From Phenylobacterium sp. J426 (GTDB lineage: Bacteria > Pseudomonadota > Alphaproteobacteria > Caulobacterales > Caulobacteraceae): a stretch of DNA of 64,000 bases. The notes under the pieces were generated by a model. The model made no database searches. It was not told where the DNA came from and saw nothing but the letters and a program-made list of their open reading frames with translations. Where the stretch lies: positions 1,240,001 to 1,304,000 of the forward strand of contig NZ_JAJOMY010000001.1 of assembly GCF_024699945.1 (NCBI RefSeq), read 5' to 3'. Positions 21,101 to 32,112 of this stretch are shown here, piece by piece. Numbering within the stretch: the stretch's first letter is position 1; every line of letters begins with the position of its first letter. The position numbers and the translations under genes were made by a program.

Positions 21101-22852
21101 GTGGCATCCAGGCTCAGCCCGGCGGGCAGGGCTCCGGCCGTGACGCTGAAGCTCACCGGCGTCGTCCCGCCGCTGGTCGACACCGTCCGGCTGTAGGCCG
21201 CGCCGATCACCGGCGTCGGCAGCGTCGTCGTGGTGATCGCCAGGCCCGCCCCGATCGTCCCGGAATAGGCCTGGGCGGCGGTGATGCTGTTCGTGTCGCT
21301 GGCCGTGATCGTGAAACTGTAGGCCCCGGCCGTGGTCGGCGTCCCCGTGATCGCGCCGGTCGTCGCATCCAGGCTCAGCCCAGCGGGCAGGGCTCCGGCC
21401 GTGACGCTGAAGCTCACCGGCGCGGTCCCGCCGCTGGTCGACACCGTCCGGCTGTAGGCCACGCCGATCACCGGCGTCGGCAGCGAGGTGGTGGTGATCG
21501 CCAGGCCCGCCCCGATGGTCCCGGAATAGGCCTGGGCGGCGGTGATGCTGTTCGTGTCGCTGGCGGTGATCGTGAAGCTGTACGCCCCGGCCGTGGTCGG
21601 CGTCCCCGTGATCGCGCCGGTCGTCGCATCCAGGCTCAGCCCGGCGGGCAGGGCTCCGGCCGTGACGCTGAAGCTCACCGGCGCGGTCCCGCCGCTGGTC
21701 GACACCGTCTGGCTGTAAGGCACGCCGATCACCGGCGTCGGCAGCGAGGTGGTGGTGATCGCAACCGGCGCCGTCGTCACCGTGCTGAAATAGGGAGAAC
21801 CCGGCAGCGGCGTCCCGTCCAGCTCGACGACGATGGTGTCGGTCCCGGCATGACCGGGCGTGTAGGTGACCTCGTAGGTTCCGTCGCCCTTGTCGACGAT
21901 CGCGCTGAGGGCGGCGCCGGCGTTGGCGCCGCCGACCGACAGGGTCAGGCCGCCGCTGGCGCCGCGCACCAGGTCGCCGTCCCCATCACGGACGGTCACC
22001 ACGATCTTGGTCGGCGCACCCACCACGCCGGCGGCGACGGTCGCGGTGGAACGGGCCGCGCTTCTCACTCCCACATAGGTGACCGAAACCGAGCCGGCGC
22101 TCGTCGCGGGTGCTGCCGCCGGCCGAGGCCACGGCGGTATAGGTCACGGTTCCCTTGGCCGTCCCCGTCACCGTGAAGCTGGCTTCGCCGCTGGCGTTGG
22201 TGACGGCGCTCGTCGGCGTGGTCGACGACAGGTTGGAGGGACTTGCGGCGAGCGTGACGGTGGCGCCCGACACGGCCGCGCCGGAGGTCAGCTTGACCGC
22301 CACCGTGATGGTGACGGAGGCCCCGACGTTGGCGGTGGCGCTGGCCGCGCCGTTGGCCCGGATCGAGGTCTGGGCGGAGTCCGGCGCGGTGGCCAGGATG
22401 TATTCGTTCAGGCGGTCGACGATGCCGTTCGAACTGCCGCCATAGCTGCTGGACGTCGTGTAGCTGCCGCCCAGCACGATCAGGCGGAAGCCGGCCGAGC
22501 CTTCGAACGCGACGGCGTCCACCACGACGTTTCCGTTCGGATAGCGCGCCTTCAGCTGGCCGGCTTCGGCGCGCGGCGCGCCCCCGACCGTGTAATAGAG
22601 GGTGCCGCTGGTGTTGTGGAACGTCCGCTGGGTCCCGTCGTCCGAGAACCGGATCGAACCGGGGTCGGCGTTGAGCAGCGTGGTCGTGGTGTAGGTCTGG
22701 CCCGACAGCGCGCCCAGGTAGGCCCGGTTGAAGGTCAGCTCGGCGGCGTGGCCGGCTGCGCTGAGGCCCAGCAGCCAGGCGAGCGCCAAGACGGCCACCG
22801 CGAACAGGCGCGCCGCCGCCGATCGGCGGGCGCTGAGAGTTGCGAACGACAT
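18145..22852 (-). CDS. Large autotransporter/adhesin with Ig-like (He_PIG) repeats (frameshifted)
   Basis: About 1568 residues after bridging one shift near 22115-22125. N terminus: signal peptide ending G-H-A-A-E-L, then a domain including ADPGSIRFSDDGT, then bacterial Ig-like (Big_1/invasin-type) segments. Six 87-residue putative-Ig (He_PIG) repeats follow, then a Pro-rich linker, several more Ig-like/cadherin-like segments (GYVGRDVFTY, GFVGRDSFTF), and a C-terminal autotransporter barrel of about 280 residues ending S-R-S-F. The protein should export its own passenger to the cell surface, where it probably mediates adhesion or cell-cell contact. Ligand unknown. It is the largest gene in the window. 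Confidence 0.88.
20200..21765 (-). repeat. Six tandem 261-bp repeats inside the autotransporter gene
   Basis: The same 261-bp unit occurs six times head to tail with exact spacing. For example, the marker GATGCTGTTCG begins at 20239, 20500, 20761, 21022, 21283 and 21544. Each unit encodes 87 residues containing PTPVIG, GALPAGLSLDATTGAITGTP and YSFTITASDTNSIT. The copies differ only at scattered positions, mainly synonymous or in the V-P-Y-S-Q / A-A-Y-S-R segment. Such arrays change copy number easily by recombination or slippage, and an assembly may collapse or expand them. Confidence 0.95.
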
Positions 22853-23279
22853 GACGGCCCCGGAATCCCGAACAGGTGGCGCCGTCTAGAGAGAGCCGTC
22901 GGCTCCACCAACGATGGGCCGTACCCAATCTGGGGCGGCCGCCCTGCGTCGATCCGGCTCGGCCGGTCGGTGTCGCACGTCTCGCGCGCGGAGGCCCGAG
23001 GGGATCGCGCGCCGCTCAGCCGACGTGCGTCGGGCCGCCGGGCCGCGGCCCCCTGCGACAGCATGCCGGGCGACCGCGTGTCGCAGGCCGTTCGCTCGGG
23101 CCGTCGACTGGCGCCGGCTGCGCGTCCGCGACGGCCATTCCCGACCGGGACGATTGACCGGGCGCATCGGAGACCAAGGCGGAATCCTTCGCCCCCCGAC
23201 GCCAATTTAGTTGCCGGGCAGCGGCGAGCTGGCATTAGTTAGCATACTAAGCGATCTAAGGCCTTGGGAGAGCCGACCG
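22853..23279. other. Gene-free stretch between the autotransporter and the NTF2-like gene
   Basis: 427 bases between two divergent genes, so it should hold both promoters. I see no convincing coding frame: the overlapping frames are arginine-rich shadows with no ribosome site. The half next to the NTF2-like gene contains an A/T-rich patch and a perfect short inverted repeat (annotated separately). Confidence 0.6.
23235..23250. promoter_or_regulatory. Inverted repeat, possible operator upstream of the NTF2-like gene
   Basis: TTAGT-N6-ACTAA, a perfect five-base palindrome with a six-base spacer, lies in an A/T-rich patch that stands out from the G+C-rich surroundings. It ends 29 bases before the ATG of the NTF2-like gene. 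A 16-base palindrome here fits a dimeric repressor of MarR/HxlR/TetR type, but the regulator is unknown. Confidence 0.4.
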
Positions 23280-23655
23280 ATGACGAACCTGGAAATGCTT
23301 CAGCGCATCTACGCCAAGGATCGCGCGGTTCTCTGGGGGAACATGCGCGACGATTTCACCGTCCACTCCCCCGGGCCAGAACATCCTCGCCGGAGTCTAC
23401 GTCGGACCAGAAGCTTTCAAGGCCCACATCGCACGCATCCACGCGGAGACAGGCAACACCTTCCACGAAGAGCTGCAGGGCACGTTCTTCGCCGACGATA
23501 CGTGGGGGCTGGTGGTCCATCGGATGACCGGCGAACGGAAGGGAAAGAAGCTCGACACCTGGGGCTTCGGCCTGTGGCGTTTCGAGGACGGCAAACTCAC
23601 CGATCACTGGGAGAGCGTCGGAGATCAGGCTCACTGGGACGACTTCTGGTCCTGA
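23280..23655 (+). CDS. SnoaL/NTF2-like small protein (one frameshift)
   Basis: About 124 residues after removing one extra C from the five-C run at 23368-23372. The reading then runs from MTNLEMLQRIYA through H-S-P-G-Q-N-I-L-A-G-V-Y and GPEAFKAHI to the conserved end FGLWRFEDGKLTDHWE. This is the nuclear transport factor 2-like / SnoaL fold, a cone-shaped barrel used by many small isomerases, hydratases and ligand-binding proteins. The substrate is unknown. It is a single gene, followed by a GC-rich hairpin at 23667-23682. Confidence 0.8.
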
Positions 23656-23800
23656 CGCAGCCGCCGGCCCGACTTGTCGGGCGCACGGCGGAGCACGAAC
23701 TCTCGCCCTGCGGTGCGCCTGAGATTGCTTCCGGAGTGCTTCCTCGACCCCATCAACGGAGATCGAGCGACGCCCATGGGCCGTAAGTGGTTGAATTCGC

Positions 23801-23877
23801 TGGCGCACCCGACACGATCTGAACGTGTGACCTTTGCCTTCGGAGGGCAACGCTCTATCCAGCTGAGCTACGGGTGC
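23801..23877 (-). tRNA. tRNA-Arg (anticodon CCG)
   Basis: A 77-base cloverleaf on the minus strand. The acceptor stem GCACCCG pairs with CGGGTGC, discriminator G, and the CCA end is encoded. The D arm has AGCTCAGCTGGATAGAGC. The anticodon stem TTGCC/GGCAA encloses the loop CTCCGAA, which places CCG at positions 34-36. The T arm contains GTTCAGATC. It reads CGG codons, which are frequent in this G+C-rich genome. Confidence 0.95.
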
Positions 23878-24038
23878 GTCTTCAGCGGGCGGTCTCTCTA
23901 GCTGAAAGTGCGCCGTCCGGCAAACCGCCAGCGTCTTGCGCCCGCGGATTTCAGCGGGGCAATCTGCAAGGAACGCGCGGCGGTTAGCTTCCGCCGAGAG
24001 CGAGCCGTCGAACGGCCGGTATGTTTTGGGGGAAACCG

Positions 24039-25977
24039 ATGGGCGTCTGGACGCGGGTTGCGGGCGGCGGGGCAGCGGCGGCTGCGGTGAGCGCGGCGGC
24101 GCTGGCGATCGGCCTGGGCGCCAGCTTCGGGTTCGGCCGCCTGGCCCAGGCGCAGGCCACCGACGACGTGCATCCCGGCAAGGCGGTCTATGAGCAGTTC
24201 TGCGCCGCCTGCCACGAGAAGCCTCCGGCCGGCGACCGCGCGGCTCCGGTCGCCACCCTGCGCAAGATGAGCGCCCAGACGCTCACGACGGCCCTGACCA
24301 CCGGGGTGATGAAGCCGGTGGGCGACCAGCTCGACCGCCGCCAGCTCCGCGACGTGGTCGCGTATCTGGCCGCCCCCGAAGGTCCCGCCGGCACGGGCTG
24401 GATCGACGGCGCGAAATGCGCCGCCGACCGCGCCGCCGTTGATCTCACCGCCAGGCCTGCCCAGGTGGGCTTCGGCGTCGACCAGGACAACTCCCGCCGG
24501 ATGAGCGCCGCTCAGGCGGGGCTGAAGACCCGCGACCTGGCGAACATGGAGGTCGCCTGGACCTTCGCCATGCCGAAGACGTCAGGCCTGCGCGGCGCAG
24601 GCGTCGTGGTGGGCGACACCGTCTTCTATCCCGCCGGCCAGGCCGGCTACGTGCTGGCGCTCGACACCGAGACCGGCTGTGTGAAGTGGGCCACGCCCAC
24701 GCCCAGCGGGATCCGCAACAGCCTCGCCTATGGCCGGCTCGGCAAGGACGGCCCGATGGCCCTGGTGGGCGGCGACGGCGCCGGTCAGCTGGTGGCGCTG
24801 GACGCCAAGACCGGCGCGATCCTGTGGCGGACGGATCCGAAGCACGATCCGGCCTCGCCGCTGTCCGGTTCGGCGCTGTTCGCCGGCGACCGCATCATCG
24901 TCCCGGTCTCCGCCATGGACGTGGCGGCCGCCATGCGGCCCACGCACGAATGTTGCAAGAGCCACGGCGACGTGGTGTCGGTCGACGCCGCCACCGGCAA
25001 GCCCGTCTGGACTTGGCACACGATGGAGGCCGCCAAGCCGCTGGGCCGAAAGAACAGCCAGGGCGTCGAGATGTACGGCCCCTCGGGCGCGCCGATTTGG
25101 TCGAGCCCGGCCTACGATCCGAAGCGGAACGTGGTCTATGCCTCGACCGGCGAGAACACCTCGCCGCCGGCGACCGTGACATCCGACGCGATCGTGGCCA
25201 TCGACGCAGCCACGGGCCGGCAGAAGTGGGTCTTCCAGGCGCTGGCCAACGATGTCTGGAACATGAGCTGCCCGGTCGGCCCGCCGCCCCCCGGCGAGCC
25301 GCTGAAGCCCAACTGCTTCTTCGCCAACGAAGGCAGCGTCCTTCTGGACCACGACTTCGGCGGCGGCCCGGTGATCTTCCGCGGCAAGGGGCGCGAGGTG
25401 ATCCTGGCCGGCCAGAAGTCGGGCGAGCTCTGGGCCCTGAACCCGACGGACGGCAGGAAGCTGTGGCGCCACCAGTTCGGCAAGGGCACCCCGCTGGGCG
25501 GCGTGCACTGGGGCATCGCCATCGACGACCGGCGCGTCTTCGCGCCGATCAACGATCCCGCGACCATGGCCAATCCCTCGGCGGCCGGGATGTATGCGGT
25601 GGACGTCCTGACCGGCAAGATCGCCTGGGAATGGCGCGCCAGGCCCGACTGCTCGGGCGACCGCAAGACGCGCGTCTCCATCTGCGGCGACCGCTACGGC
25701 CTCTCGGCGGCGCCCCTGGTGATCGACGGCGCCCTGGTGGCGGGCTCGCTGGACGGGCGGCTCTATGTGTTCGAGGCCGCCACCGGCAAGGTGATGGCCA
25801 CCTACGACACGGCGCTGGCCTACACGCCGGTGAACGGCATCCCCGGCGCCCGGCGGTTCGATCGACGCGGCCGGCCTCTTCGCCGGCGACGGCATGCTGT
25901 TCGTCAACTCCGGCTACGCCTCGTTCGGCCAGCAGGCCGGCAACGTCCTGGTCGCCTATCGGCCGAAGCGGAAGTAG
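24039..25977 (+). CDS. Quinohaemoprotein (PQQ-type) dehydrogenase with cytochrome c domain (one frameshift)
   Basis: About 645 residues after removing one extra C at 25849-25851. A signal peptide covers about residues 1-38. A small cytochrome c domain carries the haem site C-A-A-C-H, and then comes a beta-propeller built from PQQ repeats (for example VLALDTETGCVKWAT, VVSVDAATGKPVW, LWALNPTDGRKLW). The repaired ending continues as a normal final blade. The domain order (cytochrome first, then propeller) resembles polyvinyl-alcohol dehydrogenase PvaA more than methanol or ethanol dehydrogenase. It probably oxidises an alcohol in the periplasm and passes electrons to haem c. The start at 24039 follows a GGGGGA ribosome site. 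Confidence 0.82.
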
Positions 25978-25981
25978 GGGC

Positions 25982-26611
25982 CTATTCGGGGTCCGGCAGC
26001 GGCTCGACGCCGGCGGCGAGCGCGAGGCGCACGGCGGTGGAGAGGCCGCGCGCCTTGAGCTTGTCCATGACGTTGGCGCGGTAGATCTCTACCGTGCGGA
26101 CGCTGAGGCCCAGCGCATAGGCGATGATCTTGTTGGGCATGCCGGCCAGCAGGCCCTGCATGACCTGCAGTTCGCGGGCCGACAGGGTGGCGATCAGCGC
26201 CTCGGCCCGGGCGACCTCGGCGCGCGCCTCGCGCTCGGCCTCGAAGGCCTCGAAGGCGGCCTCCAGCGTCGCGGTCAGGGCGGCGGGCTCGTAGGGCTTC
26301 TCGAGGAACTCGTAGGCGCCGTTCTTCATCGCCTCGACGGCGATGCGGACGTCGCCGCGCCCGGTCAGCACCACCACCGGCCAGGCGACGCCGCGCGCCT
26401 TGAGGGCCTCCTGCACCTGCAGGCCGCTGAGGCCCGGCATCTGGATGTCGAGCAGGATGCAGCCGGCCTCGGCCTCGGCCAGCGCGGACAGGAAGTCTTC
26501 GCCGGTCGGGTGTTGCAGGACCTGGTACCCCGCCTGCGAAAGGGCGTGGTCGGTGAAGTCCCGCAGCAGTTCGTCGTCGTCGACGACGTGCACCGTTCGG
26601 GTCGAGGCCAT
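25982..26611 (-). CDS. FixJ/NarL-type response regulator
   Basis: 209 residues. A receiver domain has acidic residues in VVDDDELL, phosphoacceptor Asp in I-L-L-D-I-Q-M-P-G and Lys in LEKPYEP. A LuxR-type helix-turn-helix follows (LSARELQVMQGLLAGMPNKIIA to VEIYRANVMDKL). The long linker and the EKPY signature place it with the FixJ/TodT group. No histidine kinase is adjacent. It converges with the dehydrogenase gene, whose stop is only four bases away, so control of that gene is not implied by position. Confidence 0.9.
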   Translation of the reverse strand: MASTRTVHVVDDDELLRDFTDHALSQAGYQVLQHPTGEDFLSALAEAEAGCILLDIQMPGLSGLQVQEALKARGVAWPVVVLTGRGDVRIAVEAMKNGAYEFLEKPYEPAALTATLEAAFEAFEAEREARAEVARAEALIATLSARELQVMQGLLAGMPNKIIAYALGLSVRTVEIYRANVMDKLKARGLSTAVRLALAAGVEPLPDPE

Positions 26612-26669
26612 TCCAAACTCAGGCTAACGCATACGTTGCCGCGAGATTAGGCGCCCCGGCCCGGCGGGG

Positions 26670-27377
26670 CTAGTCCCCGGCGGCCACAGCGGCCCCGCGC
26701 CGCACCATCGCCCACTCGAACGCGCGGCCGCCCACCTGACGCTTGCCCCAGGCGTAGGGAACCTCATCCCAGCGCGAGACCTTGGCCTGCAGGTTGTCGA
26801 GCACGAAATCGCCGGCCGCCGCCGAGACGATGAGCACCGCATGGTTCTCGCCCCATGGGGTCACCGCCGTGGCGAGGTTCAGCGCGCTGCGCGGCACGCC
26901 GGCGGCGACGAGGGCGCGGACCTTCTCCAGCGCGTAATCCTCGCAGTCTCCGGCCCGGCGGCCGTCGGCCAGCGGCAGGGACCAGGTGTCGCGGGCGGCG
27001 CTGTCCTTCACGGGCCGGATGGCGCGGTTCACGCGCGCGTTCGCCTCGGTCAGGGCGCTCCACAGCGCCGGCGTGAGCTCGGGGGCGGCTTCGGGCGCCT
27101 CGTACGCGGCGGTGGGCGCCGCCGGCGCGGCGGGGCCGCCCAGCAGCGCCCGGCGTTCGGCTTCGGCCTGCGCCGCGCCGGCCAACACCTTGGCCGCGTC
27201 CGACCCGCAAGCCAGGGGCTGGCGGGCGCAGAGTTCGATGTAGGGCGTCGGCGGCAGGGCCGCGGCGCCGAGGATCATTCGAGGCGCGGTCTGGGTCCCG
27301 GCCGCCTGGGCCGCGGTCGCGCCGAACGTCGCCACCGCGGCAAGCGCGAGCGCCTGGACAAAGGACTTGAAGGACAC
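26670..27377 (-). CDS. Transglutaminase-like cysteine protease, LapG type
   Basis: 235 residues with a GTG start and a signal peptide ending A-A-Q-A-A. The bacterial transglutaminase-like cysteine proteinase (BTLCP) core shows a Cys-His-Asp triad: Cys in GDCEDYALEK near residue 144, His in G-E-N-H-A-V-L and Asp in VLDNL. LapG proteases act in the periplasm and cut large surface adhesins at double-alanine sites under control of LapD and cyclic di-GMP. No lapD is nearby; the repeat-rich autotransporter in this window is not an obvious LapG substrate. Confidence 0.82.
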   Translation of the reverse strand: MSFKSFVQALALAAVATFGATAAQAAGTQTAPRMILGAAALPPTPYIELCARQPLACGSDAAKVLAGAAQAEAERRALLGGPAAPAAPTAAYEAPEAAPELTPALWSALTEANARVNRAIRPVKDSAARDTWSLPLADGRRAGDCEDYALEKVRALVAAGVPRSALNLATAVTPWGENHAVLIVSAAAGDFVLDNLQAKVSRWDEVPYAWGKRQVGGRAFEWAMVRRGAAVAAGD

Positions 27378-27491
27378 GACGGCCGACCCCCGAACTGGAC
27401 GGCCGCCGAATTAGTCGGGCTCAGCTGGTGGCTGGAGCCCGGTAAAATATCATCGCGTTTCCGCGTATGGCGGTATGTCGCAGCCTGAGGA

Positions 27492-28661
27492 TCAGGCTGC
27501 GCCGGTCACATCATCCCAAAAGCGCTTGGCCTTCCCGAGGAAGTTTGCCGACTTCGGATGCTGCTGCTCGCCGCACAGTCCGGCCAACTCCCGCATCAGC
27601 TCCTTCTGGCGCGCGGTCAGCTTGGTGGGCGTCTCGACGAACAGCTCGACGACCAGGTCGCCGCGCTGCGGGCCGCGCAGCGAGGGCATGCCGCGGCCCT
27701 TCACGCGGAGGGTGCGGCCGGTCTGGGCGCCCTCGGGCACCTTGACCGTGATCTTGCATTCGCCGTCGCAGTTCTCCCCGCCCATCAGGCAGGGCGCCTC
27801 GATCTCCCCGCCCAGGGCCGCCGCACACATCGGCACCGGCACCGTGCAGAGCAGGTCCAGGCCGTCGCGCTCGAACAGCTCGTGCGGCTTGACCGAGATG
27901 AAGATGTAGAGGTCGCCGCGCGGGCCGCCGCGCAGCCCCGCGTCGCCCTCGCCGGCCAGGCGGATGCGCGCGCCGCCGTCGACCCCCGGCGGGATCCGCA
28001 CCGCCAGCGTCCGTTCGCGGCGGATCTGGCCCATGCCGTGGCAGTCCTGGCACGGGTCGATGACGATCTTGCCCGAGCCGCCGCAGCGGGGGCAGGCGCG
28101 CTCGATCTGGAAGAAGCCCTGCGTCGCGCGGACCCGGCCCGCGCCATGGCAGGTGGTGCAGGTGGTCGGACTGGTGCCCGGCTTGGCGCCGGAACCGTCG
28201 CAGGTCTCGCAGTTCAGCGTCGAGGGGACGGTGATCTCGACTTCCGCCCCGGCGTAGGCCTGCTCGAGGCTGATCTCCAGGTCGTAGCGGAGGTCCGAGC
28301 CGCGGGCCGGGCCCGAGCGCTGGCCGCCGCGGCCGCCCGCGCGTCCCCCGAACATGTCGCCGAAGACGTCGCCGAACACCTCGTTGAAGATGTCGTGCAC
28401 GTCGTGGAACTGCGCCCCGCCGCCGGGACCGCCGCCCCCGCCATTGACGCCGGCGTGGCCGAAGCGATCGTACGCCGCCCGCTTCTGCGGGTCCGACAGG
28501 ACCGAATAGGCCTCGTTGATTTCCTTGAACCGGCCGGCGGCCTGCTCGCAACCGCCGTTGCGGTCGGGATGGTGCTCCATCGCGAGCTTGCGGAAGGCGG
28601 CTTTCAGCCCGGCCTCGTCGCAGCCGCGGTTGACGCCCAGGATCTCGTAATAGTCCCGCAT
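27492..28661 (-). CDS. dnaJ: Chaperone protein DnaJ (Hsp40)
   Basis: 389 residues: J domain with the H-P-D motif in M-E-H-H-P-D-R-N, a Gly/Phe-rich linker (about 75-125), then a zinc-binding domain with four CxxCxGxG motifs ([32 protein letters not shown]), then the substrate-binding domains. It stimulates DnaK ATPase and delivers unfolded proteins. Start ATG at 28661; a TTG one codon earlier is unlikely. It lies 169 bases after dnaK on the same strand. Confidence 0.97.
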   Translation of the reverse strand: MRDYYEILGVNRGCDEAGLKAAFRKLAMEHHPDRNGGCEQAAGRFKEINEAYSVLSDPQKRAAYDRFGHAGVNGGGGGPGGGAQFHDVHDIFNEVFGDVFGDMFGGRAGGRGGQRSGPARGSDLRYDLEISLEQAYAGAEVEITVPSTLNCETCDGSGAKPGTSPTTCTTCHGAGRVRATQGFFQIERACPRCGGSGKIVIDPCQDCHGMGQIRRERTLAVRIPPGVDGGARIRLAGEGDAGLRGGPRGDLYIFISVKPHELFERDGLDLLCTVPVPMCAAALGGEIEAPCLMGGENCDGECKITVKVPEGAQTGRTLRVKGRGMPSLRGPQRGDLVVELFVETPTKLTARQKELMRELAGLCGEQQHPKSANFLGKAKRFWDDVTGAA

Positions 28662-28830
28662 CAAACGTTCAGGCGCTCAAAAGTGCTGGAAGGGAAGTGG
28701 GTGGGCCCCCGCCCGACTGCAAGGCTGCTTGCGCCGAGCGGGCGGGGGCTACCTTCTACCGCGAAGGCGGCGGCGACGTCCCCACGGCGGTCATCGCATC
28801 TGGTGCGGACGGCCGCCATGGGGCGCGATG

Positions 28831-30741
<1,911 letters not shown>

Positions 30742-30884
30742 GTGAGAGTCTTGCTCGCTCCTAATTGGCGGACGCCGCGGGTGGGCCTTCTACTGAAGCG
30801 CCCTGATGACGACGCCCCCGGTTCGATCAGGTTCTCGGCCGGCCTCTTCGGGCTTGCACCCGCGGAAACCAGCGTCGCCAGCCG

Positions 30885-30912
30885 ATATGGGGAAAGATGG
30901 GCGCCCTGCAAG
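30885..30912 (-). promoter_or_regulatory. Sigma-32 (RpoH) type heat-shock promoter of dnaK
   Basis: On the minus strand CTTGCAG, then 13 bases, then CCCCATAT. This matches the heat-shock consensus CTTGAA-N13-CCCCATNT at all but one or two positions, with exact spacing. It would start transcription about 137 bases before the dnaK ATG, leaving a leader of that length. Confidence 0.8.
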
Positions 30913-30944
30913 GGGAATGTCCCTAATGCGGTCAAGGACATGCC

Positions 30945-31448
30945 TCAACCCTGGGCGCCGCCGCCGGGGCGGCTCGCGTCCCAGTTCGAACGGATGTTCG
31001 CATAGAGTTCCGGCGCGTGCGGCGTCCGTCCGCCGCGCGAGGCCAGGAAGGCGTGCTCCACCACCATGGCCTGCTGCTCGATGTTGAGGTCGGGGAAGGC
31101 CGGTCCCGCGGCGAGGTCATAGCTGTAGGACTCCGGCCGGTCGCCGGCCCTGAGCTTGGCGATCAGCAGGCTGACGCCGTTCTGCGCCTGCCACGCGTGG
31201 GTTAGCTCGTGGACGAACACCGCCTGGGTCCGCAGGGGCGTCTCGGCGGCCGAGAAGTCGAGGCGGGCCGAGGTGGCGGGCCAGACGATCAGGCCGGGTC
31301 CGGCCACGAACGCGCGGTTCCAGACGGGGAGGGCGAACAGTCGCACCCGGGCCGCATCGAGGCCCGCCCCGAACCACTCGGCGGCCAGCGCGCGCTCGCC
31401 GGCCGTCAGGCGGCGAAAGGTCAGCGGCTTCATGAGCAGCGCGGTCAT
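30945..31448 (-). CDS. Small putative zinc peptidase-like protein (HELTH motif), vgr-related
   Basis: 167 residues with no signal peptide. The centre holds V-F-V-H-E-L-T-H-A-W-Q, an HExxH zinc-peptidase signature, followed by a helix and the segment YSYDLAAG. Similar short proteins in alphaproteobacteria are labelled vgr-related protein. Whether it is an active protease is unknown; no third zinc ligand can be assigned with confidence. It stands alone between dnaK and a small membrane protein. Confidence 0.6.
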   Translation of the reverse strand: MTALLMKPLTFRRLTAGERALAAEWFGAGLDAARVRLFALPVWNRAFVAGPGLIVWPATSARLDFSAAETPLRTQAVFVHELTHAWQAQNGVSLLIAKLRAGDRPESYSYDLAAGPAFPDLNIEQQAMVVEHAFLASRGGRTPHAPELYANIRSNWDASRPGGGAQG

Positions 31449-31511
31449 CGGGAGGGGCCGGGCGGTGGGAGTCCAGTGCTAGACGTCCAGCTTGGCCGTG
31501 GGTTCCCTCAT

Positions 31512-31529
31512 CCCCGCCGCTTCGCGGGG
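31512..31529 (-). terminator. Hairpin after the small membrane protein gene
   Basis: CCCCGC (31512-31517) and GCGGGG (31524-31529) around a six-base loop, nine bases beyond the stop of the gene at 31538. It has no T run, so its termination activity is uncertain. Confidence 0.4.
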
Positions 31530-31537
31530 CCGTCCGG

Positions 31538-31960
31538 TCAGAACAGCGGTTCGTCGGGCGGCGGCTGGGCGGGTTGCGGCGCGGCCCTGGGCTGCGCCTT
31601 CTGCAGGACGTCGCCCAGCGGATCGGACGAGGCCTGCCCGTTCGGCGCCGCGGCGGCGTCGGCCTCGGCCTTCAGCCGCGCGGCCTCTTCCCGGGCCTTC
31701 CGCGCCTCTTCCTGCTTGGCCTTCTCCTCGGGCGTCAGCTCGGGCGGCGGCGGCGGGCCCTCGATGCGCTCCTGGTCGAGGGGGGTGGCTTCCTGCGCCT
31801 CGATGGCCTGGCCCTGGTCGCCGGCGCCGGCGCCGCGCTCGCCCGGCAGCCGGGCCGGCGCATCGGCGGTGATGACGCCGAGGGAAAAGGCGCCCAGGGC
31901 GGCCGCGCCGATCAGGACGGCGACGAGCTGCAGGGCGGGGCGAGGCATGGACCAGGTCAT
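31538..31960 (-). CDS. Hypothetical protein with N-terminal membrane anchor
   Basis: 140 residues. One hydrophobic segment at about 9-31 (LQLVAVLIGAAALGAFSLGV) is followed by an acidic and proline-rich region, a charged coiled-coil-like stretch (about 76-105, rich in Glu, Lys, Ala) and the ending P-P-P-D-E-P-L-F. The likely topology is a single-pass inner-membrane protein with a periplasmic tail. I do not recognise a family. Codon use fits its neighbours, and the frame is clean with third positions rich in G+C, so I regard it as real. Confidence 0.6.
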   Translation of the reverse strand: MTWSMPRPALQLVAVLIGAAALGAFSLGVITADAPARLPGERGAGAGDQGQAIEAQEATPLDQERIEGPPPPPELTPEEKAKQEEARKAREEAARLKAEADAAAAPNGQASSDPLGDVLQKAQPRAAPQPAQPPPDEPLF

Positions 31961-32112
31961 GGCGGGCGACCCTAATGCGGAGCCCCGCCGGACGGAAGCG
32001 GCAAGCGGCCCGCCGACCCGCCCGGCTCGGCGGGTCTTGGTAAACGCCCATTAACCCCGGGGCGGCCAAACAGGGACCTCAGGCGAAGGTTTCCACCAGG
32101 GGTTTCGAAGGC

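Noticed and set aside
20200..21765. Repeat array considered as CRISPR or satellite DNA
   Set aside because: The unit is 261 bases, in frame, without spacers, and encodes a known Ig-like domain inside a larger protein.
19759..22176. Long open frame of about 800 codons on the plus strand opposite the autotransporter repeats
   Set aside because: It is the antisense shadow of the repeat array in G+C-rich DNA: residue use is dominated by Arg, Gly and Ala with no recognisable domain, and the minus-strand reading has clear domains and a signal peptide.
22886..23210. Overlapping short frames in the autotransporter-NTF2 gap
   Set aside because: All are Arg/Pro-rich, overlap each other on both strands, lack ribosome sites and show no recognisable sequence.
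23280..23655. Treating the split NTF2-like, holA, aroE, maf, mnmE and ftsK genes as true pseudogenes
   Set aside because: Each break is a single base, usually at a homopolymer, motifs are intact on both sides, and several of the genes are essential; sequencing error explains all of them at once.
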